DNA of 64,000 bases from Enchytraeus crypticus (lineage: Eukaryota > Annelida > Clitellata > Enchytraeida > Enchytraeidae), in assembly GCA_905160935.1 (NCBI GenBank), contig CAJHZI010000447.1:57501-121500 (forward strand), given 5' to 3'. Below, in pieces: positions 1 to 11,039 of this stretch. Each line of letters starts with the position of its first letter. The first letter of the stretch is position 1. The position numbers and the translations under genes were made by a program. The notes under the pieces were generated by a model. The model was given only the letters and a program-made list of their open reading frames with translations. It had not been told where the DNA came from and did not search any database.

Positions 1-150
1 GTTGAAAATTGAATCAAAAATTGTCATGGCTATTATTACCACTAAGGTTTCCAATCCGCAGCGGGCAGAAACTTGTTAAAGTTTTTTGTAGAAGCCTCTA
101 TTATTACTTGCAGTATGTCATCCGGTATGTTGTGTTGTGTAACTTATTTT

Positions 151-729
151 CAGGGCCGGATTTAGACCCTGGGGGGCCTGAAGAACTTCTACAGAGGCCC
201 CCGAAAAATCGTACCATAACCCTCAACCATAAACGTTAATTCCTTATCGCCTGAATTATGTTTTACTAGATTAAAAAAATCAAACAGCAACAAGTAGATA
301 CAAAATACTGTGATACGACAATACTGTAAAAAAGTATTAAAAAATTCACATGAAGGCCCTACGTTTCAAACAGTCCGGAAGCAGAATTGTATATATAATC
401 AATATCTAAGTTTAGAGTAGTAATTTGTCTATAACCTAAAGTGCCCATTGCCCACCACTGCAAGGGTAATCTTTAGACAAGCAATAAATTCCAAATATAT
501 CTTCAATTGGATTAATATTATTTCCTTGCCAAAAACTATAGTATTTATGTGATTAAATTTTGGTAAAGATTGGCTTTAAAATCTTTTTATTTGAAGTTCA
601 TTGTGTTTGAGTCTTGGTAACCCTTGGGTTTTTCAAGACTAAAGAAATTTTTTAAGAATTCTCGGGGCCCCCTTTGACCGGGAGGCCCTCAGCACTTGTT
701 GAAAGTGCTTCGTGGTTAATTCGGCCCTG
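151..729. mobile_element. Non-autonomous hAT-like element (MITE)
   Basis: The ends are inverted: the left begins CAGGGCCGGATTTAG and the right, read on the other strand, begins CAGGGCCGAATTAACC. The flanking octamers cttatttt (143-150) and cttgttat (730-737) agree at 6 of 8 positions, as expected for an aged 8-bp target duplication. GC-rich blocks with runs of G and C lie just inside both ends and the interior is AT-rich. No transposase is visible, so this would be a non-autonomous copy. The CAG start and 8-bp duplication are hAT hallmarks; the superfamily assignment is inferred from these alone. Confidence 0.65.
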
Positions 730-779
730 CTTGTTATGTAACTAGTTAAAGCAAGTTGTATAAATTCACACCTGCTATA

Positions 780-2140
780 GAAATATTTCTGAAGATATTA
801 ACTTTAAGCTCGAGTGACGAAGTCGCTAGTAAATCATGTGACGAGAGATCTAATTGCTAATATTAGCGAGGAAGGGACGTCGTGAAGGCAGATATTAAGA
901 GCTGACATAATGGATGTTTAGACTCATTCGCTAGAGGGACAGGTAAACTAATGTTCACAGTCACGCCACGTGACACTGAGCTGTGATCGCAACAGCGGCG
1001 CCATCTCTCTACTGATGAGACTGGATACGTTTACAAAGAATTTCTCAACATGTTCATACAAGAATTCAAACTGACTTAGCTGATCATGATCTCATTGATC
1101 TGCTCATGGAATCCTATCAAACAAACGATGATTCCAACAACAGTTTCACTATTTTGCCTTTACTTTTGGAGTTCATTTGATGGTCTAATCTTAGTATTTT
1201 ACTCACTAATTGTTTACTCTATTTTACACTAGTAAACACTCAGAAACACTAGTGTTATGCCAAGGCCACTACAAAATGGGACAACTCCCGTATTCTAGAA
1301 GGCGCCTAAACATAAACTGAGAAATGTTACATTAGACCTGAGCTCAGGCTTGATAGAGGCTTAGCTTTCTGACTGAATCACCTCGCTGATAAATGAAGTA
1401 CATTTTCTGAAAATAAAAAGTAAAGCCTAATATGAGTAGAAATATGCTCTTAGATCTGCCACTTGCATAATACTAAGGAAATAGTGTTTCATAAAGTTTA
1501 CAAGTATTAACATGTACATGTATATTGCAGGATAAATTTACTTTAAATTTAACTTTTGTTGACCAGTTTTCACTAGTGCTTGCTTGTGTTAACTATATGA
1601 CTAGTACTATTTACCGTGTTTCCTGTTGCTTTATGTGTTTAAAAAGAATCGGCGTTAAATTCGTATAAATATTGAGAATTATTCAATAAAATAAGAGTCT
1701 AAACAGTATAAATTAAAATAAATTAAAACCCGATTTGGTCAATTTTGAAAAATTAGATGACGAGCGCTTAGCTTGTTCACCTGGAAAGCAAAAGATGACC
1801 TATAGTCAGTACACAGGACAATCGACAGCATAAAGAGCGTGAAAGATTAATGATTAAACAGAGCTAGTTGTCAATTATATTATCTCTCTTATAGGCACAA
1901 AAAAGAAAATTCAAAAATATATCAAGGGCTCATAAAACTGCCTCGAAGACAGTTACGACAATGACAAACCTGTAGAAACGAACCAAATGATCGTTTAGAA
2001 TGTCGTTAGTGCTTGGCCCATGATTTAAAGCTCTTTAGATTCTAAATCCTCAATTTACCTTAAACTTGAGAGAAGAAAGAATAAAATAATAAGATTGCAA
2101 TATTCTAGTATATAAACCACTTTTAATATAAAAACTTAAA
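780..2140. other. Downstream flank of bsx, no gene seen
   Basis: I see no coding exon. The stretch 940-1020 is less AT-rich and contains CACGTG (a palindromic E-box), but nothing else singles it out. The rest is ordinary AT-rich sequence. Confidence 0.4.
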
Positions 2141-2340
2141 TCAAAGAATAATAATAATAACAATAAGAAAGGTTTAACGTCGGTTTCCTCATCCAGGGAT
2201 GATATCAGGGACGTCCCCAACAGCACACATCACTACAGATCAATTCAATCAGACCAATCTGCAAAAGAAATGTGCTGAGTAGAAGTAAGGTCCTAAATGA
2301 AATCCAGCCCGGTGATCAAAAATTGGTCAGGGTAGATTTA
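2140..2340 (-). mobile_element. LINE 3' tail (L2/CR1-like family)
   Basis: Read on the minus strand this matches the 3' end of the LINE at 29.7-30.5 kb: the shared blocks are the segment around GGGGACGTCCCTGAT and the ending with GTTAAACCTTT followed by an AT-rich tail. Only the untranslated tail is present, so it is a 5'-truncated copy. It lies just downstream of the bsx stop codon. Confidence 0.6.
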
Positions 2341-2544
2341 TTATGTCTATGGTGGGAATCATTAATGTATTTAATTTAACGGTCACTATAACTCAATTTC
2401 TGCAGTTCCACACATGGAGTGGACAAATTATATTATTAATGTAATGCTAATTATTGTTTAGAATTAGGACCATACGATTTTATAATTTTAAGCGCATCAT
2501 TCAGATTTTTGAGATTTAACCAAAAGTTTATCGACTTCAATAAC

Positions 2545-2880
2545 TTAGCCGGTATTGATTTCTTCGTACTTGACAATGATTTGCTCAGAAGTGCCACTAG
2601 GCTGTATTTTTCTCTCATGATTCTGCTGCTCTAGAGGCAACATTTGACCTTTAAGATTTCGCTCTCCACAGTCGGATGATCCTGCCATTCCTTCCTTCTC
2701 GAGATCGAATTCGAGGTCCTTGTTGATGCCGCCGTGGTACAAGTCGTCATAGGAACGAGAATCGTCATTCATGACGTCACACATGACGTCACCCAGCGAT
2801 GGCGTAAGCGAGACGTCATCACGTGACTTGCGGTGCATTTTCTTCTGTTTCATGCGACGATTCTGAAACCAAGTCTTCAC
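2545..2880 (-). CDS. bsx: bsx exon 3: end of homeodomain and acidic tail
   Basis: The acceptor TTTAG lies at 2881-2885 and the exon opens in phase 0 with VKTWFQNRRMKQKK, the second half of helix 3. The 111 residues continue with a basic stretch and then an acidic, serine-rich C-terminal tail ending EEINTG before TAA at 2545-2547. The length and character fit the C-terminal region of BSX proteins, which is poorly conserved. Confidence 0.94.
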   Translation of the reverse strand: MKTWFQNRRMKQKKMHRKSRDDVSLTPSLGDVMCDVMNDDSRSYDDLYHGGINKDLEFDLEKEGMAGSSDCGERNLKGQMLPLEQQNHERKIQPSGTSEQIIVKYEEINTG

Positions 2881-5800
2881 CTAAACATGAACAGCGATGA
2901 GGATTAAGCATTCGATGTAGAAGATCCAACCAAGCATGGTCAAATTTTTGGCATTCCGTTCAAAAGACCAGGGCCAAATATACAATCAGTTGATAAAATA
3001 ATGTAGGAAATACGAACTGTGAATTGAACTGCATTTTCCAACAAATAGAACGCATACTATAGTTAAATAATCATTGATGATAACATATATAGATAGTAAT
3101 AATAGTTTGTTTAATTGTTTGGTAGGTTCACTTGCTGAAAGTTGGATTGCTAAGGGCTCGAGATGATTTGAATAACTGAGGCATGGCATCAATATTTATA
3201 TAAAACAGACAAAATGATGAGAGGGCGTGGCAGTTACAGAGATGTTAATATCACATTGAACAACACACGATTATAACAGGGAAGACGTTTCAAACATCTG
3301 AGAATCGTCACTACGGATGAGGAAAAACATGAGACGGAAAATAAAGTGTAGAATTACACGGCTGTCAAATTAGACTGAGTTATGATCCAAATTGATTGAA
3401 CCTAGATCCAAACAGTCCAGGGTCTCCTTAGACCACAGTCGGACTCCAAGTAATTGCCCACAGCTCACAGTCAAACTGTATAGGCATTGCCTCTCCGTAC
3501 ATTGACCATTCGCAGTCGATTCGATGATAATGAATATCAGAAAACTTGTATGCAATGGACCCGTCGTTAGGCAGTAAACTGCAGGGGCAGATACAGGAGG
3601 TCTACATGATAGGCTGGAGTCAGTGGCGGTATCGGTAAGATATTCGATAGCGGATCAGTATGGTCGGGGGTTCAAATCCTGGGCATTGCTTTCGTGTGAG
3701 GAAACTGACGTTAACATAAGCTCTTTTAATTTTACCAAATTTTAGAAGTTATAACACATAATTGCCAGTCGGAATGAAATCAACAATAACAGGTATTTTC
3801 TTAAATACGGAAATACGAAAACTAAAAGAAAAATATATATGAAAAATATATAGATGTATATACATATTTGAATAAAATATAAATATAAATAAATATAAAT
3901 ATAACTAAAATAAAATATACATATATGAAAAATGAATATCCATTTTATTCGATAACATTTTTAAAGTGATGATCATCCTTTAATTAATTATCAATAACAC
4001 TGGTCAACAGTGATTTTTCATCAAGCAAATTATTGGGTTATCTATATAGGATTTTTGACGCTGATTCTAGATATGCAAACCGTTCTCTATCACGTCTAGT
4101 TTTTGTAATGAGGCAGATTATATTTTAACATTAATCGCAATTTTCTGCAGGCATAATAGGTATAATTAATGGCTATGATGTTGCGGTGACATCTTGTGAG
4201 TTTACTAGATAGCAGTAGCAATATCACACCGCGACATCTTGTGAACATAAATAAATATGTACGTGTATAGGCCTATGTTCATAGGGACATCTGTTGGATA
4301 TTCAATTTACCAGGGGTTTCAACTAGTTTGCATCTTTTGAGTAACGATAATAGAAAGTTAAGTGGTAGTTTGTAAATATGGATGATATTACAGGTAGCTA
4401 CATATTTCTTTAACTTTGATTTACGGGAAATTCTTATTAAATTTTGATATACCTACTAATATTCGAAAATCATTCGATTCTGTGAGTATTTTACTTTTGT
4501 TGTGTCCAAGACACTGAATAATGGAACGACCATTAACTGCAGGTGTCATAAGAGACTACAAAACAAGACTAAAAGAAGGGAAATACCTGAGAAGCCAACT
4601 TTTCCCCAAGCTGTATGCTATATATGGATAAGTCAAAGCCTTTTGTGACGGGAGTAACTTGTTGATCGATGGATTGCTCTTTATAGAGCGATATAGCAGA
4701 CTCTAGTGTGAATATGTACCTTAGACTTGCCACTTGTAGAACATTAAAGTGATGAGTTTTTGTCCAGAGATTGCCAAATTCATTCCAAGGCAAAATTGTA
4801 TCATCTTTTAGATTCATTTTGGTACTACCTAGAATTATCCTGAAACTATGGTAATCTACAGTACTATTAGATTCTCAAAACAAGGGTACCTTCGATTAAT
4901 TTTTCTGGGATGGTATATAAAATTTTTACGTTTGCCTTATTTTATTAATCAAAGCATTATTCTCTGAAGGCGGAATGCTATGATTGCCAGAGGGAATGAA
5001 GTGATTGACACTGGGGAATGAAATGATTGAAAGAGTGGAATGAATTGATTGACAGAGGGGAATGAAATGATTGACAGAGGGGAGTGGCATGATTCACACA
5101 GGGGAATGCAATAATTTACAATGGGGAATGCAATGATTGACACTATGAAATGCAATGACTGACAGAGCGGAATGCAATGATTGACAGAGGGGAATGCAAT
5201 GATCGACAGAGGGGAATGCAATGATTGACAGAGGGGAATGCAATGATTGACAAAGGGGAATGCAATGATTGAAACAGGGGAATGAAATGATTGACACAAT
5301 GGAATGGAATTGATGGGGGATTTAGCGCACTCAGTTAAGCTGCGCGTCAGTTAAACGAAGTAAAGCCACGCTGCATGCGGTTAGTAAATTGTGGGCGACC
5401 ACTTTGGAAGACCGCGTGTAGACAGCTTTGAAAGTAAACACCGTAAATCCCCAGGGTGTTGGAGGTTATTCTTAAATCCGCGCCGGCTGCTATTGGAGCG
5501 CCAACAAAAGGCAACGATTACTAATAACCATGGAAAGGAATGGAGGAAATAACGAAAACAACAAAAACAGAAACTTAAGAAAGGAAACATTGTAAACACA
5601 TGCGGTATGTCATGTGTGTAACTATACAGAATTAAAAAATATATTAAAAAATGCAATGATTGACACAGGGGAATGAAATGATTGACAGTGGGGAGTGCAA
5701 TGATTTAACTGTCTCAATGGTATTTAAGTTGCCTTGAAAAAAACCTGACTTCTACTGCTATGCTTTAAACTTAGCTAGATTTCAGATTACTTCAAATATT

Positions 5801-7412
5801 TCAACTAAAGCTTCGCTAAGCTATTCACAGTAAAGTCTGCTCTCCTGGAGGAATAGAACGGAAAGGCAACCATTGACTATAATTAAACTCCAGACTCTGA
5901 AGGATCTCAAGGAAGAGATAGAAGGGAGAGGGGTGGGTGGCTTTAATACACGGTGGTGCGATCAGTCGTGATTTAAATTTCTAAGAGCGACAACAATTTG
6001 ACGACATCATTTCGTTATGTGGCTTAATTAAAGCGTGCTAAGAGGAAATTATTCTACTTCCGCGGCTGACAATCAGCTGATCAGTGACTGGGATACGACT
6101 GGAATGATAAGCGCTGATTAGACGCTCGTCGTTTAGAGATTTATTCTTTCAACATGTCTCGACAAACTGTTAATTAGGAAATTTGAATAGAAAATAACTA
6201 AACTAACAACTCTGTGAAAAATTGAAATGTCATGTGTTAAATTGGCGAGTGCTTAACTGGAAACAGTGTGGTTACAGCTTGTAAGCCTATGTAAGTGATT
6301 TAGACTTGCTTCTATGTTACTGAAATATTATACTGAGTATGTAATGTAAATAGAAATAATGTAAATCCAGATAGTTTCAATGAATTATGTTTGCAATCAC
6401 TTGCATAAAATTGCTTGTAAAGAAATAGATATGCTGTTTAGACATATGACAGTCGAATTAGTTCTTCAGGTAATAGTTTTATATTTTCAAACATCTCTGA
6501 GATTGAACATTTCGAACGCTTAGAAGTAAATTTTAAGCGATCAAACTTATTGACAACATCTCTTAGTGATATAGAAAAGAAACTAGTTGTACTCTCTCCG
6601 TTAAAGAGATATAGAGAGAAGAGTACCTGCGTCTCTGAGAGATTTAGAAGAGAAGCTAGCTCTACTCTCTCAGGTGTAGAGAGATATTTCTGAGATTCGA
6701 ACCTCTCCTCGAGACCGTTTAGCTGTTGATCGCTGAACACAGTGCGAGCCTTACGTCTCCTGCAGTGTTTACCACTACTAGACACGCCCACTGCTCGCTG
6801 CTCCGTCGAGTCAGCCTGCAGATACCCCGCCAACGAGTGGTAACCTGAGTGAAATGAGAAATCTATTAGTAGACTTGAAATGATAATAGTAGCTGACATC
6901 GTTGAATCAAAAATCTTCTATATTCATGACTCTCTGAAGATCATCTCTAACATTGATTTTGTGCAGCCTCCAATAGAAACGTTTGCTCTAATTTTACTGT
7001 TAGAAAGGTACAATCATTTTAGTTAATTCAGAAACTGAAGAATGAACAAGTGAGAGGACAATTTATATGATTGCATTAAGCATGCAGGAGCCAGGCTGGA
7101 TCTCTAGGATCTCACGAATGGCCGGAATTGAGCAGTTCTTAAGCTTGCCCAAAAATGTGATGTAAACAAACCATCTAAATATCCTTAGATGATTTGAAAT
7201 ATTGTGTCAAAGTCTATGGTACTCTTTGTAGCCTTAAATTAGTCATCTCAAAACGCCGCTCTATAGCGCCCGTAATAATTGCTGCTGTAGTGCGGTGCTT
7301 TCGTGTATATGTGTGAAATTTGTAATTTATTTCACTGAGAAGGTTACGATCAGTTGTGTTAAGGGCAAGAAGTATCCTAAGTAGCTGTCACTCTCTTTCT
7401 CTATCTCTCTCT

Positions 7413-7490
<78 letters not shown>

Positions 7491-8118
7491 CAGGAGCCTA
7501 TATATAGGGGATTGTATGATGATATGATGTGAGACAGGGAGAACTGCAGAAAGCTATTCGTATCCCGACCCTGGTTAAACTGGGATTTCAGGGAAGATGA
7601 TGAAGATGATGATGATGATCGAAGGGGCCTATAGTCGATTATAATTGTTAAAGACTATTGTTGCAGTTTGAAATACTGTAATATTTTAAATATTTTAGCA
7701 CAGTATAACGCGACAACAGTATTATTTTTTACAACTAATATTCAGAAACAGAAATACATTTACATTAAATACATAATTATACATGTACATTTAATACACG
7801 TCCATGAAATCCATAATTACTGCATACGCGCATGTACGCATGTATGTGCATTTAAGAAACGCCTGTAGCGTATCATTTGTTGCCTGATTGCGGGTCAATA
7901 GATGCAGAGTTCAAATCCATTGCTGTCAATAGAAAATCAGGCTTAGCCTGATTTAATTTAATTTTATCGGGCTTTAACCTTTAACTTTATGGGTGCGAAT
8001 TACGAAACTCCACGGAACTATGGATACATGTCTGTCACTTTAGTATTCTACCCAACAGCAGGCCCAAGGCACTCATTCTACTCACCTTCAGCTCTCGTGC
8101 TCCAGAATGAATAAAATT

Positions 8119-8172
<54 letters not shown>

Positions 8173-11028
8173 CTTAGTAGGGTAGGGGTAACGTCATGAA
8201 CTTTTCAAAAATAGAAAAAGGTGAATTGAACTCTCGTGAGTTCGAATCCCAGGCGCGCCCTGAACTGAGAATAAAATCTCGGACATTCACTGGACTGATT
8301 ATACACAAAGTGGTCTAAATTGCCAAGCGGTTTAAACATGTGGTATTAAAAGTGATAGATATCAATATAGTTGATCATTTCACTCTAATGAGTGTTTGCT
8401 TTAAAGAGCACTCCATTGATCTACAACTTGATCCTTTCACAAATGCTTTTTCCGCCCAATATATAGTTTTAGCTATCGAGAAATTTTTGCTTCTAAGTTG
8501 ATTTTCGTTTACCTTGTTTATTTCACACTTATTAATCTCTTACGATTCGTTTAGTTTTCGGTTAATCTAGTCTTCAGTGTTCCGCATACATGCAGATATA
8601 GTTTACGCAATACGAAAACTATATATGCATTTATAGACGGTAATTATTGTCATACAACAATGGCCCATAAAAATGATACAAGTATGAAAGTTAATATCTC
8701 CGCCTTGAAGAATAAAATTTAACCAAATTTTACATATTTAACAGCTGTTTGTCTCCAAAATATTCTATCCAATATTAACCGCATCCTGTAATTTGTCCAG
8801 GTCCCTGAAGAATATATCATTAACTGCACGTGTCGTAAGAGGCGACTAATCAAGGGTTGATGAAGGGAATTGAGAACCACCTCAGAAGCGTATTATTCCA
8901 GAGCCTTAGTCTTTCTTGAAGGGAGTAATTCGTTGATCTATGGAGTGTTCTTTGTGGAGAGTCAAAAGCAGCATATGAGTAGGGATCTGTAGCTTGGACC
9001 TGCCACTTGGAAGAGCACTAGAGACAGAGAGAGAGAGAGAGAGATAAACTGCGTTAGGTGAACCTGATGGTAGTTGAACGAGTTGCTGCAGTGACGTCCA
9101 GGTTGAGGAAAATGACAATAGGCTACTATTATTGCTTTTTATTTCTTCAGGTATAAAAGCTATGGGATATCACTGATATAGTAAAAATTACTTAATCTAG
9201 ACTCAGTTTCGTCGCCTGGCATTAAAGATTGAAGCAAGAAAGTAAACAACGTTGAATCTTTGTGACAACGTCAAACGTACTTCACACGTTGCAAAAGAAA
9301 AGAAGTCCCTTAGACGACTTGTATGAGAAGTAAATTGCTTCCCATACAAATCGTCGGTATGGGAAGATTTTAGCTTGTCAATTGTGTTAACAAATCGGTT
9401 CCCGCAGCATGGATTCATGGGCCCATATAATCTCATTTTCGACAGAAACGATTTGGGAGAAATTGATTACTCTAATTGGTATACTAAAATACCTTTAAAC
9501 CAATGTCATGCTTGTCTGATTATATTATCAGTAGTATATGTTATGGTTGACACATTCTGCTGTAATTTCACTTGTCTTCTTTTTTTCTGGCTGGAGCCAG
9601 TGGCGATTTCGGTAAGATACTCGACCGCGGATCAGTATTTGTTCGGAGTTCAAATCCTGGGCTCGCCCGTCACTGACATCGCTTTCGAGTGAGGAAGCTG
9701 ACGTTAATATTAGTTTTTCTATTTTTTCTTTTCCGTATCCAAATTTCCAATGCCTCTAGTTTCCTAATGTCTTCCTTCCGTAAGGTCTATGTTTCACATC
9801 CGCATAATAGCGTGGTCCATACCAAGTGTTGCACGATCGTCATATATGTGACTTTCTTTAGACATTAGATATTAAGCATATCGGTAGAAAATTGATTGAT
9901 TGGCTTACATCCTACAAAGGGTGGTAGAAATCAACGAAGAACTTGACAGCTGAAAGCTGATGGGCATGGCTCTAGGCTGAGATAATTTTTAAAATGCATG
10001 ATTAGCACTGTAATCCCCGTGTTGTGTCCGGGTTGTTTGAAGAATTGACCAACCGGTGACTGCACGTGTCGTAGAAGGCGACTAGAGCACTAAGATCCAT
10101 ACCAACGTCAGAAAGGGCATTCGGTTGGTGAGCGCCTAGGCTCCAGAAATTGCTAAAAAATTTAAACAAATGGAATTCTCAAATAGGAGACTGGCTATTG
10201 GTGTGGTATAGGACAGAGAGGACTTGAGACAGTCTATTTGTATCCCTACCCTGGTTAATCTGGGATTCAAGGGAGGATGATGATGATGACGATGATGATG
10301 ACTAGTACTGTAATATACAAACTGTCGAAAGGCTGACCGATGAACGCTCGTGCTGTCTGCTGCTGCTGATGTGAGGGTAGGTAGTGGAGGAAGGCTGCAC
10401 CCCCACCTGCTAGTCTACCCCCTCCTCCAGGGGGACTCAGGGCGGTCTCCTCGTGGCACCTCGCCGTCATGCCGCTGAAGTAAGCAGCCTGGAACCTGAG
10501 GCATGATAGAGCTGCCTCCATCTGGCGGCCCAGTATATTTCCTTTATACGCCTCATTCCGGCTGCTTCCTGTCGACTTGAAGTTCCTGATCCTAACGTCC
10601 TGCTCCATACTCAAATTTTTCTCTAAATCAACGTTTCCCCTCCTTACGCATTCCTGTAGCTCAAAGGAGCGCTCTACTTGGTTCGGTCCATAGTTGCCAC
10701 AAAACAGCTTTGAATCTGGTCTCTCATCTCCCCCCGAGGCAGAGTTATCTCTAGAGAAAGTGTCGATGTTTTTGTGACTTGTTCTAATATTATCACACAG
10801 AATTGTTTCATCGAGCTGTGGAACCGCTGGAGGAGAAGTCTCTTGATCAGCGAGACTCCCGCACTTCTGCCCAGTCAGGGCAAGGTTGTGTGACTGCCTG
10901 ACGGGCTGATCATCGAGGCTGAGCTCTGAGCCGGGCAGGGGCGGCTCGGAGGGGCTAGGGGTGGACAAATCGCTAGGAGAAGATGAGAGGATGTCCTGAA
11001 TGAGGAACGACGTCACCTTGCTGCTCAT
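2545..11028 (-). CDS. bsx: Bsx/bsh-type homeobox transcription factor (whole gene, 3 exons)
   Basis: Predicted coding exons are 11028-10407, 6844-6627 and 2880-2545, summing to 1176 nt (391 aa plus stop) with compatible phases (1, then 0). The homeodomain (about residues 235-294) reads RRRKARTVFSDQQL, then LSTPERVELASLLNLSETQ, then VKTWFQNRRMKQKK, with Gln50 and Asn51 in helix 3. The match to BSX/bsh is close, including GKHC just before it. The N-terminus has TSFLIQDIL, which aligns with TSFFIEDIL of vertebrate BSX, so the two ends independently point to the same family. Family knowledge: a nuclear sequence-specific regulator acting in brain, hypothalamic and pineal development in vertebrates and in specific neurons in flies. 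The first donor is uncertain: 10407 (CAG/GTGGGG) and 10338 (weaker) both keep frame, the latter giving 414 aa. Introns of about 3.6 and 3.7 kb are full of repeats. Confidence 0.93.
3612..3722 (+). mobile_element. tRNA-derived SINE, family 1
   Basis: The copy starts GGCTGGAGTCAGTGGCGG, has an A-box-like part followed 40-50 bp later by the B-box-like GGTTCAAATCCTG, then a short body ending near GAAACTGACGTTAAC. Other copies in the window lie at 9589, 33033, 34699 (minus), 35093 and 63970. It sits in bsx intron 2. Confidence 0.75.
3998..4151 (+). mobile_element. Solo end of the CACTG DNA transposon
   Basis: It begins CACTGGTCAACAGTG and for about 150 bp matches the reverse complement of 28506-28659, the transposase-proximal end of the transposon in SRF intron 1. 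I found no matching second end nearby, so it is a truncated copy or a fragment. Confidence 0.75.
4500..4760 (+). mobile_element. Decayed LINE 3' tail
   Basis: A diverged copy of the segment seen at 8800-9050. Shared blocks are TTAACTGCA-GTGTC-TAAGAG, GGAGTAA-TTGTTGATC-ATGGA, and the terminal GACTTGCCACTTG. This unit repeatedly forms the untranslated 3' end of one LINE family in this window. Confidence 0.55.
4963..5311. repeat. 22-bp minisatellite, first block
   Basis: About 15 tandem copies of a 22-bp unit, consensus GGGGAATGCAATGATTGACA plus two bases, with moderate variation between units. Because 22 is not a multiple of three, all frames stay open and produce repetitive conceptual peptides; these are not genes. 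The array resumes at 5650. Confidence 0.9.
5312..5649. mobile_element. 338-bp insert splitting the 22-bp minisatellite
   Basis: The minisatellite stops near 5311 and the same unit resumes at 5650, so about 338 bp of unrelated, more GC-rich sequence has been inserted. The insert starts near GGGGGATTTAGCGCACT and ends with an A-rich stretch (AATATATTAAAAA), which suggests retroposition of an RNA on the plus strand. I recognise no tRNA B box or coding sequence. Confidence 0.5.
5650..5706. repeat. 22-bp minisatellite, second block
   Basis: Two to three more copies of the 22-bp unit, in the same orientation as the first block. They mark the right side of the insertion. Confidence 0.85.
6627..6844 (-). 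CDS. bsx: bsx exon 2: most of the homeodomain
   Basis: The acceptor TTTCACTCAG precedes 6844 and the donor CAG/GTACTC follows 6627. The exon starts with two bases of a split codon, then encodes YHSLAGYLQADST, GKHCRRRKARTVF and the homeodomain through LNLSETQ. Splitting between Q and V before helix 3 joins perfectly to exon 3 in phase 0. Confidence 0.95.
7414..7489. repeat. (AT)n microsatellite
   Basis: An uninterrupted AT dinucleotide run of about 75 bp, preceded by a short CT-rich tract. It lies in bsx intron 1. Confidence 0.95.
7497..7625 (+). mobile_element. LINE 3' tail ending in (GAT)n
   Basis: It contains GAGACAGGGAGAACT, then TATCCCGACCCTGGTTAAA and a (GATGAT)n end. The same sequence with the same tail occurs at 10180-10295, so this is the terminal unit of a mobile element, probably a LINE or a SINE that shares its tail. 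Confidence 0.6.
8127..8166. repeat. (AT)n microsatellite
   Basis: An AT dinucleotide run of about 40 bp directly before a SINE copy. Confidence 0.9.
8167..8400 (+). mobile_element. tRNA-derived SINE, family 2
   Basis: A tRNA-like head with the B-box-like GAGTTCGAATCCCAG is followed by a body with AAAATCTCGGACATTCAC and a tail with TTTAAACATGTGGTATT and TAGATATCAA-ATAG. Copies or parts occur at 34849-35085, 49790-49975 and 52790-52960. Confidence 0.7.
8800..9052 (+). mobile_element. LINE 3' tail ending in (GA)n
   Basis: The clearest copy of a recurring 3' unit: ACTGCACGTGTCGTAAGAGG, AACCACCTCAGAAGC, GGGAGTAATTCGTTGATC, GCATATGAGTAGGGAT, then GGACCTGCCACTTGGAAG and a GA-dinucleotide run at 9025-9052. 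The last part parallels the coding-strand end of the LINE at 25.8 kb, which also finishes in GA repeats. Confidence 0.6.
9589..9722 (+). mobile_element. tRNA-derived SINE, family 1
   Basis: Near-complete copy: GGCTGGAGCCAGTGGCGA start, GACCGCGGATCAGTAT, B-box-like AGTTCAAATCCTGG, then CACTGACATCGCTTTCGAG and GACGTTAATATTAG with a T-rich end. It directly abuts a minus-strand LINE fragment. Confidence 0.8.
9730..9900 (-). mobile_element. LINE fragment (same family as 25.8 kb)
   Basis: On the minus strand it parallels 26120-26280: the blocks AATGCCTC-AGTTTCCTAAT, TCCTTCC-TAAGGTC and ATAGCGTGGTCCA (plus-strand reading) are shared. It corresponds to the C-terminal reverse transcriptase region with the CETW and LEALEMW motifs, too decayed to read through. 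Confidence 0.7.
10020..10295 (+). mobile_element. LINE 3' tail with (GAT)n end beside bsx exon 1
   Basis: It contains GTGACTGCACGTGTCGTAGA and later TATCCCTACCCTGGTTAATC followed by (GATGAT)n, as at 7497-7625. Its GAT tail ends within about 10 bp of the open frame that continues past bsx exon 1, so the isoleucine-rich end of that frame is transposon sequence and the real exon must stop earlier. Confidence 0.65.
10407..11028 (-). CDS. bsx: bsx exon 1: N-terminal region
   Basis: The ATG is at 11026-11028 (MSSKVTSFLIQDIL). The stretch TSFLIQDIL matches the conserved N-terminal element of BSX proteins, a short Groucho-binding-type hydrophobic motif. The rest is low-complexity, serine- and proline-rich, with a glycine run near the end, and is not conserved. 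The exon end is chosen at CAG/GTGGGG (phase 1). The frame stays open for another 23 codons to an alternative phase-1 donor at 10338, including FLHYLPSHQQQQ, so the longer version cannot be excluded. Confidence 0.85.
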
Positions 11029-11039
11029 CACTGGTAGAT

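Noticed and set aside
4949-5299. Open frames across the 22-bp minisatellite
   Set aside because: Repeat unit not a multiple of three keeps several frames open; peptides are simple repeats with no conserved domain.
8167-8260. A functional tRNA gene
   Set aside because: It has a B-box-like sequence but no foldable cloverleaf, and the same sequence with a common tail is dispersed, so it is a SINE head.
9375-9692. 105-aa frame
   Set aside because: Its second half is SINE family 1 sequence; the rest has no support.
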